The position numbers were made by a program, and so were the translations under genes. This document shows, piece by piece, positions 26,318 to 36,120 of a stretch of DNA of 64,000 bases (positions are counted from its first letter, which is position 1; the number at the start of each line of letters is the position of its first letter). Source of the stretch: Carboxylicivirga sediminis (lineage in GTDB: Bacteria; Bacteroidota; Bacteroidia; Bacteroidales; Marinilabiliaceae). Below the pieces are notes generated by a model, which was not told where the DNA came from, searched no databases, and was given only the letters and a program-made list of their open reading frames with translations. Where the stretch lies: contig NZ_JAGTAR010000001.1 of the NCBI RefSeq assembly GCF_018156225.1, forward strand, positions 1 to 64,000, read 5' to 3'.

Positions 26318-27496
26318 ATGAAAGAGCATGTTAAAATAGGACGAATTATAGGTAAGCACTTGCTTTCCAACTCATCTGATGAGGAAGAAAAGCAGCTGCA
26401 AACCTGGCTGAAAGATACGGAGAACGATAATATATTTCAGTCCATCCATCATCATAACCATATCGAACAACGGCTTCACGAATATAAGCAGATAGATACG
26501 AAAAAAGCTTACAGCAATTTTTTACAAAGGACGGAACAACACAGGTTTACAATCGGCCAAATAGCATTTCGGGCTGCTGCCATTGCCGGTTTAGTCGTGA
26601 CAGTGGGTATAGCAATCAATTACCTTCTTAACTCAGATTATGAACCGGATTATTTGACACAGGAAGTGATTCATCCCGGCACATCAAAAGCTATATTAAA
26701 GCTGGCCAATGGAGCGCGGCTTGAACTTGGAACTACCAATGATGAATCTGTTATAAACGAAGATGGTGTACAAATATTTCATACCGATAGTAGTTTGGTG
26801 TATCAAAATGAAGCTATTAGCGATAAAGAATTATTATATAACACCCTTGTAACCCCCCATGGCGGGGAATACCAACTGGAGCTGGCCGATGGAACAAAAG
26901 TGTGGCTAAACGCTCAATCGGAGTTAACATTTCCGGTAGCCTTTAGCGGCACCAGCAGAACCGTTAAGCTGACAGGAGAAGCATATTTTGAAGTGGCTCA
27001 TAACCCTGAGCAACCTTTTATTGTTGAAACGACCACGCAACAAACAGAGGTATTGGGAACAGCCTTTAATCTATCTGCCTACCCCGATGAGACACAAACA
27101 GTAACCACCTTAGTGTCAGGTTCAGTTGAAGCGCGCTCAACTAATGGCAATGAAAGCGATTTTGTAGAAAGGCTCAAGCCCAACCAGCAGCTAATTGTCA
27201 ATCACGGTAATAGTGGCACAGTAGTTGTTAAAGAGGTGAACACATACCTATACTCAGCCTGGAAAGAAGGTCGATTAGTTTTTAGAGACCAGCCACTGGA
27301 AGTCATTCTCGACGATATGAAACGGTGGTACAACTTCGATGTTGTCTACAACAACGAAGCAAGCAGGAACTATCGCTTCTCCATTGACATGCCCAAATAC
27401 GAGTCAATTAACAAGTTTATTTCAATACTTGAATTGACCGGTTCCGTTGACCTGGAAGTAAATGGAAACACGCTAACAGTAAAAAGTATCAATTGA
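26318..27496 (+). CDS. FecR family anti-sigma factor
   Basis: The protein has 392 residues from the ATG at 26318. It has a cytoplasmic N-terminal sigma-binding region (1-80, ISNSSDEEEKQLQTWL-type helices), one membrane helix (about 86-105, AAAIAGLVVTVGIAINYLL) and the periplasmic FecR domain (about 175-290, with TPHGGEYQLELADGTKVWLN then GEAYFEVAHNPEQPFIVET). It ends in a DUF4974-like STN-contacting domain (about 310-392, RLVFRDQPLEVILDDMKRWY). It relays the state of the SusC at 27583 to the sigma factor at 25691. Two hairpins follow its stop codon directly. Confidence 0.93.
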   Translation: MKEHVKIGRIIGKHLLSNSSDEEEKQLQTWLKDTENDNIFQSIHHHNHIEQRLHEYKQIDTKKAYSNFLQRTEQHRFTIGQIAFRAAAIAGLVVTVGIAINYLLNSDYEPDYLTQEVIHPGTSKAILKLANGARLELGTTNDESVINEDGVQIFHTDSSLVYQNEAISDKELLYNTLVTPHGGEYQLELADGTKVWLNAQSELTFPVAFSGTSRTVKLTGEAYFEVAHNPEQPFIVETTTQQTEVLGTAFNLSAYPDETQTVTTLVSGSVEARSTNGNESDFVERLKPNQQLIVNHGNSGTVVVKEVNTYLYSAWKEGRLVFRDQPLEVILDDMKRWYNFDVVYNNEASRNYRFSIDMPKYESINKFISILELTGSVDLEVNGNTLTVKSIN

Positions 27497-27502
27497 TAAA
27501 AA

Positions 27503-27556
27503 AGGTGGATGCTGTAACATCCACCTAATGTTAAACGCTCGTGCTGTAACACGAGC
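27503..27556 (+). promoter_or_regulatory. tandem hairpins with identical CTGTAA loops between fecR and susC
   Basis: Hairpin 1: AGGTGGATG / CATCCACCT (27503-27526). Hairpin 2: GCTCGTG / CACGAGC (27537-27556). Both have perfect stems of unrelated sequence and the same six-base loop CTGTAA. No T-run follows. They lie 6 bases after the fecR stop and 26 bases before the susC ATG. Confidence 0.75.
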
Positions 27557-27582
27557 ATACCTTAATTAAACAATACTAATAT

Positions 27583-30500
27583 ATGGAAAAAAAATGTTCG
27601 TCAGATGCTATCTGTATTGCATTTGGTTTGCTTAAAAAATTAAAGCTCATTCAATTCCTGGGGCTTTTTATGCTAGTCGGAACCATCCAGGTTCAGGCAA
27701 CAGCCTACAGTAAAGAACACAAAGCTAGTATTCATCTTAAAAACAAGGCACTGGTTAATGCACTGGATCAAATCCGTCAGCAAACCGGTTATAGTTTTGT
27801 GTACAGCTCGGATATTGTTGATGAGCATGCTAAAGTAACCATTGATGCAGACAATATGCCGCTGGATGATATTCTTGAGCTGCTGCTGGCCAACCAAAAT
27901 CTTGAATTTAAGATATTGGATGATATTATTGTCATCAACAAATCGCAACAGGAAATAAAGCAACCCATCAGCATTACCAAGCTGAAGGGTAAAGTAATGA
28001 TAGCTGGCACCAACGAACCTTTACCTGGAGCCAATGTGATTGTGAAGGAAGGTAACCGAGGCACAGTCACTGATGTGGATGGCAATTTTATTATCGATTT
28101 CCCATCTAACAAGACTCATTTGGTGGTCACATTTATTGGATTCATTGCTAAAGAAATAAAGGTTGGCAAAGAAACCGAACTAACCATCTACCTGGATGAA
28201 AATGTTAGTGAAATTAGCCAGGTGGTAGTAACCGGTATGCAAAAACGCGAAAAATCAAAAATGATTGGTTCGGTTAGCTCCATTGATGCTGAGAAAATGG
28301 AATTTATCGGGGCCACCACTGTTGATGAGGCAATGAAAGGTCAAATGGCAGGTGTATATGTACAAAGCAACTCAGGTAATCCGGGAGAAGTGGGCAATAT
28401 CGTTATCCGAGGTACCAATACCATGACAGGTAACCGTCAACCTTTATTTGTACTGGATGGCATGCCCATGGCCGATAGCGATGTAGTGGGCAATGTAAAT
28501 GAAATGTTGACCCATGGACTGGGCAATATTCCTCCCGAAGATATTGAAAGTATAACTGTACTGCGCGATGCCACAGCAGCCTCGGTATACGGCTCGCGTG
28601 CTGCAAATGGTGTTGTAGTCATAACTACCAAGCAAGGTAAATCGGGTAAAGACTATATTAGCTATAGTGGCAAATATGGGGTCACCATGCAACCTCAGAA
28701 CAGCTGGAACTTCATGAACTCCAATCAGAAAGTGGACTTTGAATTAGGTATCTACGATAAGTACCTGCCAGCAACAGGCGGACGAGCTATCCAGATAATG
28801 AACCAGGTAAACCAGGGCTACCTGACAGCCGAAGAAGGCCAACAGCAAATTGACCTATTGCGCAACACACAAACCGACTGGATGGATGTATTGTATCGCA
28901 ATGCGTTTACCCAATCACACAATGTGACCATGAGTGGTGGCACCGATAAATTACAATACCATATCTCGGCCAACTACAACGGCTCACAAGGTGCTTTAAT
29001 GGAAAATGATTTCCAGCAAGGAACAATTAACATGAAGGTGAACCGCTTTGTAAATGAAAATTTGCTACTGAAATTCAACATGTATTCAACCTTGAAGGAG
29101 CGTAAAGAAGGCATTTCGGCCATGAATGAGTTTGAGTATGCGGTATATGCCAATCCATACGAAAAGCCGTTTAATGCGGATGGTTCGTATGCAGCTGATC
29201 AAACCTATTTACCTCCGGTAACTTCGAATCCTCACCTTGGGTATTATGACTTTAATATCGTTCGCGAACTGCGTGAAAACACACGAACCAATACAGCGGG
29301 TATGATGCGTGCACAAATTGGTGCCGAGTATACCTTTCTCGACGACTTTCGTATTGTTTCAACCACTGCAGTGGATTATAATACCGTGCATAGCATGGAT
29401 GAGATTGGTGCCGGAACTTATACTTCATGGGCAGCCAACTGGCTAAATTCAGCTGCCATTGGTGGCAATGTGTTGCCCGAATACAACCTAGGCCGTTTGC
29501 AGGAGAGTTTTGGTCGCACCCTTAACTTCACCATGCGCAACAGCTTGGAGTACAACAAACGAATTGATAAACATTACATCCAGGGATTTGGTGCCATTGA
29601 AATTGGAGGTAGCTCAAACTATCAGTTTAACAGCATGTTGCCTGTATACCTAACAGCATACCGCCTGGGAGGTTACCCAGCGTGGAGCGACATCAATGGT
29701 GGCAATTTTGATCAATTGGCTTTAGCACGACTGGGTGGTTCCAGCTTTCGCGAAAGACGCAATGCCAGTTATATTGCTTCAGGCGTGTATTCATACGACA
29801 ACCGCTATGTGGCCAACTTCAATATTCGCTACGATGGTGTAGATATTATTGGTAACGAAAATCAGTTCCAGCCACTGTGGTCAGCAGGTGCCAAGTGGAA
29901 CGCCCACGAAGAAGGGTTTATGAAGAATAATGGCATATTCGACCGCCTTGTATTTTCGATGGGATATGGTTACCGCGGAAGTATTAACCGCGACCAGCTG
30001 CCATTCCACACGTATTCGCTATCTGCCTACTTTTATGACGGTATGCCAACCGGTAACTTGTTTACTTACGGTAACCCTAATTTAAGATGGGAGCAAAAAC
30101 GCGACATCAACTTAGGATTAGAATTATCGGTATTGCAAGGCCGCGCCAATTTTGAGGTTAATTACTTTGACGAGAAGGTTACTGACCTGCTGGATATGAT
30201 GCGCTTGCCTAACTCCAGCGGACGGGAATTTGCTTATGTGAATGTGGGTGAGTTAAGCAACCAGGGATTTGAGTTGTCGGCTCGTTTTGAGGTTATCAAA
30301 CAAAAAGACTTTATGTGGGAAGTGGGCGGTAACTTTGCCACCATAAACAATAGCTTAGATCAGGTTTACAATGTAGATTTACCAGCCAATTCAACGTATT
30401 ACACCCAGAACGTTCAGGGCTACGCGGTCAATAGCTGGTATGGTTACAAGTTTTCACACATCGATGAAAACACTGGTGCTGCCATGGTATGGGCACAACG

Positions 30501-31110
30501 CAAAAACACCGATTACAATACCGGCAAAATAACTTATACCGATGAGCTAATTGACCTCAACAACACAAGCAGCCAGGTTCTTAATGATGATTACGCTGCC
30601 TATCATCTGGGCCAGCGCGATGCTAAGTTCTATGGAGGTTTTAACACCCGTGTTTTCTACAAAGGGTTTGATGTAACAGCCAACTTCGTGTATGCCGGAG
30701 GTAATCAGTTATTAGGTTTTCAGGATGTACAAAACGGACCTAACCGTAATCAGGGAAGTTTGTATGCATCACGCACTAACTTATCAACCGACCACCTGTA
30801 TGCATGGACACAACCGGGCGATATTACTGACGTTCCTGGAATGTCAACCACGCGCTCCAATTATGATTTATATATGGTAGATTCCGACTTAGAAAGCGGA
30901 AACTACCTGCGTTTACAATCATTATCAATTGGTTGGCGTGCCCCTAAATCTGTAACCGAAAACAGCCCATTCAATAATTTGTCGTTACGCTTTATTGGAA
31001 GCAACCTGTTTACGCTAACCAATTTTAGTGGTTCAGACCCTGAAACACGCAATACATTTGGTTATCCTATTACACCAAATTACACACTTTCTGTAACACT
31101 TGGATTTTAA
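27583..31110 (+). CDS. SusC/RagA TonB-linked outer-membrane transporter with STN domain
   Basis: This 1175-residue TonB-dependent transporter has a signal peptide (about 18-40), an STN signalling domain (about 45-125, LVNALDQIRQQTGYSFVYSS), a carboxypeptidase D-like beta-sandwich (about 135-210, PLPGANVIVKEGNRGTVTDV), a TonB-box-like EISQVVVTGMQK (about 212-223), a plug (ITVLRDATAASVYGSRAANG, about 325-344) and a 22-strand-type barrel ending in TLSVTLGF. It imports a ligand captured by the adjacent SusD-like lipoprotein. The STN domain with fecR and the ECF sigma gene indicates ligand-induced transcription. The partner set (M43-like lipoprotein, thioredoxin-fold protein, trypsin-like protease) has no glycosidase, so a peptide or protein ligand is a reasonable guess. 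Confidence 0.95.
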   Translation: MEKKCSSDAICIAFGLLKKLKLIQFLGLFMLVGTIQVQATAYSKEHKASIHLKNKALVNALDQIRQQTGYSFVYSSDIVDEHAKVTIDADNMPLDDILELLLANQNLEFKILDDIIVINKSQQEIKQPISITKLKGKVMIAGTNEPLPGANVIVKEGNRGTVTDVDGNFIIDFPSNKTHLVVTFIGFIAKEIKVGKETELTIYLDENVSEISQVVVTGMQKREKSKMIGSVSSIDAEKMEFIGATTVDEAMKGQMAGVYVQSNSGNPGEVGNIVIRGTNTMTGNRQPLFVLDGMPMADSDVVGNVNEMLTHGLGNIPPEDIESITVLRDATAASVYGSRAANGVVVITTKQGKSGKDYISYSGKYGVTMQPQNSWNFMNSNQKVDFELGIYDKYLPATGGRAIQIMNQVNQGYLTAEEGQQQIDLLRNTQTDWMDVLYRNAFTQSHNVTMSGGTDKLQYHISANYNGSQGALMENDFQQGTINMKVNRFVNENLLLKFNMYSTLKERKEGISAMNEFEYAVYANPYEKPFNADGSYAADQTYLPPVTSNPHLGYYDFNIVRELRENTRTNTAGMMRAQIGAEYTFLDDFRIVSTTAVDYNTVHSMDEIGAGTYTSWAANWLNSAAIGGNVLPEYNLGRLQESFGRTLNFTMRNSLEYNKRIDKHYIQGFGAIEIGGSSNYQFNSMLPVYLTAYRLGGYPAWSDINGGNFDQLALARLGGSSFRERRNASYIASGVYSYDNRYVANFNIRYDGVDIIGNENQFQPLWSAGAKWNAHEEGFMKNNGIFDRLVFSMGYGYRGSINRDQLPFHTYSLSAYFYDGMPTGNLFTYGNPNLRWEQKRDINLGLELSVLQGRANFEVNYFDEKVTDLLDMMRLPNSSGREFAYVNVGELSNQGFELSARFEVIKQKDFMWEVGGNFATINNSLDQVYNVDLPANSTYYTQNVQGYAVNSWYGYKFSHIDENTGAAMVWAQRKNTDYNTGKITYTDELIDLNNTSSQVLNDDYAAYHLGQRDAKFYGGFNTRVFYKGFDVTANFVYAGGNQLLGFQDVQNGPNRNQGSLYASRTNLSTDHLYAWTQPGDITDVPGMSTTRSNYDLYMVDSDLESGNYLRLQSLSIGWRAPKSVTENSPFNNLSLRFIGSNLFTLTNFSGSDPETRNTFGYPITPNYTLSVTLGF

Positions 31111-31121
31111 ATTGATAAGGT

Positions 31122-32648
31122 ATGAAAATCAATAAACTATATATATCAATACTTGCCGTAGTCTCGTTTGTAGCAAGCGGATGCTCCGACTTTTTAGCAG
31201 TCGATCCAACTAACGAACGTGCCCTGCGCGGCTATGAAGATGTTAAAATCATGTTTTCGCGTTATATGTTCGACCAGTACGAAAGGATTCTTCCCAATCA
31301 TGGGTTAGCCAACGCCAACTATCGACTTTACACAAGCGATATGCTGATGATGTTTGAGGCCTATGCCGATAATCTTGATCCTGAAAAAAGCTGGGATATT
31401 TATACCGACCGCTGGAACAACCTGGTGCCGAATAATCGCGAGGTGTATTACGCCAATAAATTTTTATATAACGATTTTAATACGCCTCAACACATCTGGA
31501 ACGAATACTATCGCCAGGTAGGTTTCTTAAACACCTACATTGATGCCATGGCCGACTTTGATGATTGCACCCTGGAGCAGCGTCATCAGTTAGTGGGTGA
31601 ATTGAAAATGCACCGCGCCTTTTACCTGTTTAAGCTTTACCAGTATTTTTCACAATACAATTCAGAGGAAAACGGCATTCCAATTTACCTGCACACAGGC
31701 GATGAGGTAGTAGGCATTGAAATGCCACGTAAAACGCATACTGAAGTGTATGAGATTTTAATGGATGACTTGCTTGATGTGAAAGAGATGCTGGACGAAA
31801 CTGATCCAAGAAATTCATTTAATGTGATGTATGACAGACGAAGCCTGCACAACCTGCTGGCTCAGGTTTATTGGTTTAAAGCCGAAAGTCCGGCACAGGA
31901 AAGCAGTGATTATCAAAAGGCTCTGGAGTCTGCATTAATAGCATCTGAGGGCATTGAGGTAATCACACCCCGCAATTACACCGAGTATACCGAAAAAATG
32001 GGAGGGCGATTAAATGGCTACCCTCACCCATTTATTATTTCGAGTAACAGCAGCGCCGCCATTGCTCCGGTATTTGGTGCCCGCAGTGGTCGCCCTACCG
32101 GTATGTCGTTTGTTGAAGAGTTCTACAGCTCGGTAGAAAGCAATGATATCCGCTGGCGTTTCCTGTTACGTAACTCCGGCCCTATTGGTAACCCACCGGT
32201 GGTGAACCACACCACATGGCCAAGTACGCACTTCATGTATCAGAAATACGGCTCTTACTATTTGTTCGAAATCGAAAATGCCTACCTGATGCTGGCCGAA
32301 TGCCAATATCGATTAGGTAATGAAGCCGCAGCGCTGGAGATTATCAATAATTTCAGAGAATGGAGGGAACTGGCCGAAATCACTGTTACTGGCGATGATT
32401 TGCTAGCTGAAATTATCAGCGAGCGTCGTAAAGAGTTTGCAGGCATTAAAGACTACCGCTGGCTGGATATGAAGCGTTACGGCGTTTCGTTTGAGCGCTC
32501 CATCAAAGTATTTGATACCTACGAAGAACCTTATACCGTAACCATCGAGCCAAACAGCTATCAGTTTGCTTTGCCTATCCCACTGCGAGAGTTGCAGGAG
32601 AATCCGCATATCTCTCAAAATCCGGGCTGGGTCAATATTATTTGGTAA
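31122..32648 (+). CDS. SusD/RagB family lipoprotein
   Basis: This 508-residue surface lipoprotein has a lipobox around FVASGCSDFL (Cys about 21). SusD features: the N-terminal FLAVDPTNERALRGYEDV, a TPR-like helical body (LVGELKMHRAFYLFKLYQYF, about 159-178), and the C-terminal DYRWLDMKRYG plus LPIPLRELQENPHISQNPGW. It forms the lid of the SusC transporter 11 bases upstream and captures its ligand. It is the fourth gene of the sigma-fecR-susC-susD operon. Confidence 0.94.
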   Translation: MKINKLYISILAVVSFVASGCSDFLAVDPTNERALRGYEDVKIMFSRYMFDQYERILPNHGLANANYRLYTSDMLMMFEAYADNLDPEKSWDIYTDRWNNLVPNNREVYYANKFLYNDFNTPQHIWNEYYRQVGFLNTYIDAMADFDDCTLEQRHQLVGELKMHRAFYLFKLYQYFSQYNSEENGIPIYLHTGDEVVGIEMPRKTHTEVYEILMDDLLDVKEMLDETDPRNSFNVMYDRRSLHNLLAQVYWFKAESPAQESSDYQKALESALIASEGIEVITPRNYTEYTEKMGGRLNGYPHPFIISSNSSAAIAPVFGARSGRPTGMSFVEEFYSSVESNDIRWRFLLRNSGPIGNPPVVNHTTWPSTHFMYQKYGSYYLFEIENAYLMLAECQYRLGNEAAALEIINNFREWRELAEITVTGDDLLAEIISERRKEFAGIKDYRWLDMKRYGVSFERSIKVFDTYEEPYTVTIEPNSYQFALPIPLRELQENPHISQNPGWVNIIW

Positions 32649-32668
32649 ACAGAAAAATATAATTGAAA

Positions 32669-33901
32669 ATGAAGAAGTTATTATATATCACACCAATTCT
32701 GGCCCTTTTAGTTGCCTGCCAGAAAGAAGATGGGTTCAACTACAAAATGTACGATGTACATCCAAGCGAAATTGATTCAGTTTTTCTAAGTGCAGGTACA
32801 CAAAAGGTAATGGCCGACGGAAAAGCAGCCCTCTCTTTTCATCTGGAAGCCTATCGTACAGTTTATTTTGGTGACAGCGTCAGCGAATTGCGCGCGGTAA
32901 ATCTGAAAAGCTTACCCTCTAGTGCCATTCATATTTACGACGAAACAGGTGCTGAAGTGAATATGACCTATTATCCTGAAGAGGCAGGAATTACCAAAAC
33001 TTTTTATGCTCAAATTGGCGATGCTCAATCTGAGCTGGAAGAAGTGGATGTGTATACATTAGATGCAAATTACGAACAACGCTATGTCAACGTTGTGTTT
33101 CACGTGTTGGAGCTAAACGAAAACGATGATGAATACGATCCCTTAACCTACAAAAAGGTAGAATATGAGCACCTCGAAACGGCACTTGACGATTTGAACC
33201 GTGTATTCAATAACGAAATTGGTAACTCACCCAATGCGGCCTCTGCCCAAATTGAATTTCGTTTTGCAAAATATACCAACTCTGGCGCACCCATGAATAA
33301 ACCAGGTTTAAATGAAATTATTTATACCAGTGAACAGGCTAAAGATGTTGAAACGCTCATTGCCGAGTTAGATGGCTACTATAGCGGTGCTCGCTATTGG
33401 AATCATAATGAGTATTTGAACATCTTTGTTTTGCCATTTTCGGGTAACCTAAAAAACACCACTCCTCAATTTCAGAATGTAGGCGCTGAGGAAGCATGGC
33501 CAGGCATGGGTGAAATTGTAGACAGTGATGACATTGCTACCGAAGATAAAACCTTTAATAATCTGGCTGCTGCCGTTGAGCGCAGTGTTTTTCAGCAGGC
33601 ACCTGAATCGCGTATCACAATTGCCAATGCTGTTGGTCGTTTCTACGGCCTGTATACAACCAGTTTCAGTGAGGTGCCCGATTTTGAAGATTACTGTTCT
33701 GATACGCAAAAATACATCACAACAGGTCAGACCAATCAAATTGTTAAGACAGGCTTAAACGGTGAGAAGTTTAATGCATCAAATGCGATGGATGATTTAT
33801 CGAATGCATCATATCGTAACCACATTACTGCTGAGCAGGCTGCACGTGTGCGTTTTGCCATCGAAAGCTGCCCCGGTAGAATGAACGGATTATTAGATTA
33901 A
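32669..33901 (+). CDS. M43/BF0631-like lipoprotein without zinc-binding motif
   Basis: This 410-residue lipoprotein has a lipobox (LLVACQKE). The body resembles the zinc-dependent metalloproteinase lipoproteins found next to SusCD genes in Bacteroidota (BF0631 family, recalled): RYVNVVFHVLE, then IEFRFAKYTNSG, then NEYLNIFVLPF. At the place of the HExxHxxGxxH zinc motif it reads NAVGRFYGLYT (about 320-330): all three histidines and the catalytic glutamate are gone while Gly, Phe/Tyr, Gly-Leu-Tyr remain. The later Met-turn-like NAMDD and ITAEQAARVRFA also match. It is therefore probably a surface-exposed binding protein derived from a protease. ATG 32669 is used rather than TTG 32663. Confidence 0.78.
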   Translation: MKKLLYITPILALLVACQKEDGFNYKMYDVHPSEIDSVFLSAGTQKVMADGKAALSFHLEAYRTVYFGDSVSELRAVNLKSLPSSAIHIYDETGAEVNMTYYPEEAGITKTFYAQIGDAQSELEEVDVYTLDANYEQRYVNVVFHVLELNENDDEYDPLTYKKVEYEHLETALDDLNRVFNNEIGNSPNAASAQIEFRFAKYTNSGAPMNKPGLNEIIYTSEQAKDVETLIAELDGYYSGARYWNHNEYLNIFVLPFSGNLKNTTPQFQNVGAEEAWPGMGEIVDSDDIATEDKTFNNLAAAVERSVFQQAPESRITIANAVGRFYGLYTTSFSEVPDFEDYCSDTQKYITTGQTNQIVKTGLNGEKFNASNAMDDLSNASYRNHITAEQAARVRFAIESCPGRMNGLLD

Positions 33902-33923
33902 TAAAACACCTAAAGCACTGATA

Positions 33924-33960
33924 AGAAGGCTCCTGATCAAGGGTAGTATCTGAGCCTTCT
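33924..33960 (+). promoter_or_regulatory. intergenic hairpin after the M43-like gene
   Basis: AGAAGGCTC and GAGCCTTCT form a perfect 9-base stem with a 19-base loop, followed by GCTTTCG with no T-run. It may be an mRNA-processing or weak termination site separating susCD-M43 from the thioredoxin/protease pair. Confidence 0.5.
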
Positions 33961-33998
33961 GCTTTCGAACTCTGTCTTAAACTTTAAAAATTCAACAT

Positions 33999-35159
33999 AT
34001 GAATTCTTGTAATTTAAAATTCCCCCATTGGGCTCTTTTCGCTTTACTACTAATGGGCTTTATCACCAGCAGTCATCAGCTGATAGCCAGCACCGATGGC
34101 GGTATTTCTTTCTTCAGCGGCAGCTGGCAGGAAACACTTGACAAAGCCAAAGCCGAAGATAAAGCTATCTTTATGGACTGCTATACCGCGTGGTGTGGCC
34201 CCTGTAAGAAACTTGCAAAAGAGGTGTTTCCTGATGAAGAGTTGGGCGCCTATTTTAACGAGCATTTTATTTCAATCAAGGTAGACATGGAGAAAGGCGA
34301 AGGTATTGCCCTGAAGGAGCAGCTGAAAGTATCGGCCTTTCCAACCATGCTGTTTCTTAATGCCGATGGTGAAGAGATGCACCGCGTGGTGGGCTATCGC
34401 ACGCCCAACAAGCTGATTGAAGAAGCTAAAAAAATGCAATCAAACAAAGGCTTTGGTTACTACCAGAAGCGCTACAACGAAGGTGACCGGGAGGAACAAT
34501 TCATTGAGGAATACCTGCAGGTATTGAAAGCGGCCAATAAAAAAGATGAACTAAATGATGTGGCTGCTGAAGTATTACTGGACCAAAAGCCACAGCTATG
34601 GTTGCAAGACAAAAACTGGCAGCTGATTAACGACTATATTATCGATGCCGATTCGGAGATTATACGGTATGTATTTGATAACCAAAATCGTTTTGTGGCG
34701 ATACATGGCGAGTTGGCTGTCGACCGAAAGATAAACACCGTCTATTCACGTGGTGCCGGACTGTTTACCAGCAAAGAGGGTGATAAAATGGTTTTGGACG
34801 AAGATGGCTACCAAAATTATATCGCGCAGCTAAAGGAGATGGGTTTGCCACAATGGGAAAAAATTAAGAAAGATACCGATTTGCGTTACTCCCTTATGCT
34901 GGAACAGTGGGATGTGCATGTTAAGCTGGTGAATGAAAAAATTGAGAACATGGGTGATAAGCTACACCCTTCCATCATATGGAATTATGCCATGCGCATT
35001 GACCAACGGTGCAACGATGCCACCACACGAGCCGAAGCAGCCAGATGGTGTCAACTAGCTATTGACCGTACCAACTCTGAGCAGGCTAAAAAATCGTATA
35101 CCAGCACGCTTGAACAACTAAAGCAGCCTAAGCAAAACAAGCAAACTACTTTACAATGA
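33999..35159 (+). CDS. periplasmic thioredoxin-fold protein with long C-terminal domain
   Basis: This 386-residue protein has a signal peptide (about 1-30, ALFALLLMGFITSSHQLIA). A thioredoxin domain (about 35-145) carries WCGPC (65-69) and the cis-proline region SAFPTMLFL. A helical, charged C-terminal domain (about 150-386) has no recognised fold. No lipobox is seen, so it is probably soluble in the periplasm. It overlaps the next gene by 4 bases (ATGA), indicating coupled translation with the serine protease. In this locus it may reduce disulphides of the imported substrate or fold the exported partners. Confidence 0.85.
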   Translation: MNSCNLKFPHWALFALLLMGFITSSHQLIASTDGGISFFSGSWQETLDKAKAEDKAIFMDCYTAWCGPCKKLAKEVFPDEELGAYFNEHFISIKVDMEKGEGIALKEQLKVSAFPTMLFLNADGEEMHRVVGYRTPNKLIEEAKKMQSNKGFGYYQKRYNEGDREEQFIEEYLQVLKAANKKDELNDVAAEVLLDQKPQLWLQDKNWQLINDYIIDADSEIIRYVFDNQNRFVAIHGELAVDRKINTVYSRGAGLFTSKEGDKMVLDEDGYQNYIAQLKEMGLPQWEKIKKDTDLRYSLMLEQWDVHVKLVNEKIENMGDKLHPSIIWNYAMRIDQRCNDATTRAEAARWCQLAIDRTNSEQAKKSYTSTLEQLKQPKQNKQTTLQ

Positions 35160-36070
35160 TGAATAATAAAAAACTTTACCTGACAGGACTGATAGCATGT
35201 TGTTTTTCCCTACTGCCTATTGTTGCACAGGACAATGCGGATGCTGACTATGGTAATTATATTGACGACAAAGAAGTAACCAGCCATATAACAAAACAAG
35301 CGGGTGACCTATTCGACAGCGGTCACTTTACAGGTCTCTTTAAGCTTCGTCAGGAAATGGATCGCCACAAAAAGGCAGCCGTGAGCTACAACGAAGAAAA
35401 GCTATCGAAAAAGGCACAGTTTAGCTTTGATGAGCACAAAGAAGGCGTACTGATACTGGCAAAACTGTATATATGTGACAAATGCCCTAACTACCATATC
35501 TCAACAGCTACCGGCTTTGTTATTAATAAGGATGGTATTGGCGTAACCAACCATCATGTATTTAAAAAATCGGCCAATAACAGCTCCATGCATTTGTCCG
35601 TTTACGCCATCGATTACGAAGGTAACATCTACCCTGTTAAGCAGGTGCTGGCAGGAGACGAACTCAGTGATTTGGCTCTATTTAAGATTGATACGTCCAA
35701 TGAGTTAAAGCCATTACGATTAGGTGATGACCTTAATATTGGTGATGACCTACATCTTATTAGTCATCCTGATAAACGCTACTACTATTACTCCTACGGA
35801 AAAGTGATGCGTCAACATACCAGCAATAAATACAAATCGCCGCGTCAGTCCATTTCTGCCGATTTTGCAAAAGGCTCAAGCGGTGGACCTGTTTTTAATA
35901 CTCAGGGCGAAGTAGTAGGCATCGTTACTACTACCAACTCAATTTATTATACACCAAATCAGAATCTGCAGATGGTGATTAGGGATGTAATCCCTGTTAG
36001 TCTGCTAAAAAATATGATACAAAAGGATATGGTCACAACATCAATTAAAAAAGGTGTGCCGGAACAATGA
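35156..36070 (+). CDS. trypsin-like serine protease (S1 family)
   Basis: This 304-residue exported protease has a signal peptide (about 1-25, LIACCFSLLPIVAQ). The triad is visible: His134 in VTNHHVF, Asp172 in LSDLALFK, and Ser242 in AKGSSGGPVFN. A CxxC pair (Cys107/Cys110) precedes the protease core. No PDZ domain follows, unlike DegP-type enzymes. It overlaps the thioredoxin-fold gene by 4 bases. The likely role is cleavage of imported or periplasmic protein in the SusCD locus; substrate preference cannot be read. Confidence 0.85.
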   Translation: MMNNKKLYLTGLIACCFSLLPIVAQDNADADYGNYIDDKEVTSHITKQAGDLFDSGHFTGLFKLRQEMDRHKKAAVSYNEEKLSKKAQFSFDEHKEGVLILAKLYICDKCPNYHISTATGFVINKDGIGVTNHHVFKKSANNSSMHLSVYAIDYEGNIYPVKQVLAGDELSDLALFKIDTSNELKPLRLGDDLNIGDDLHLISHPDKRYYYYSYGKVMRQHTSNKYKSPRQSISADFAKGSSGGPVFNTQGEVVGIVTTTNSIYYTPNQNLQMVIRDVIPVSLLKNMIQKDMVTTSIKKGVPEQ

Positions 36071-36120
36071 CCATAATCCTTCTTGGGGCGGGCGTCTGAT
36101 TCTGACATTTTTTCAACATC

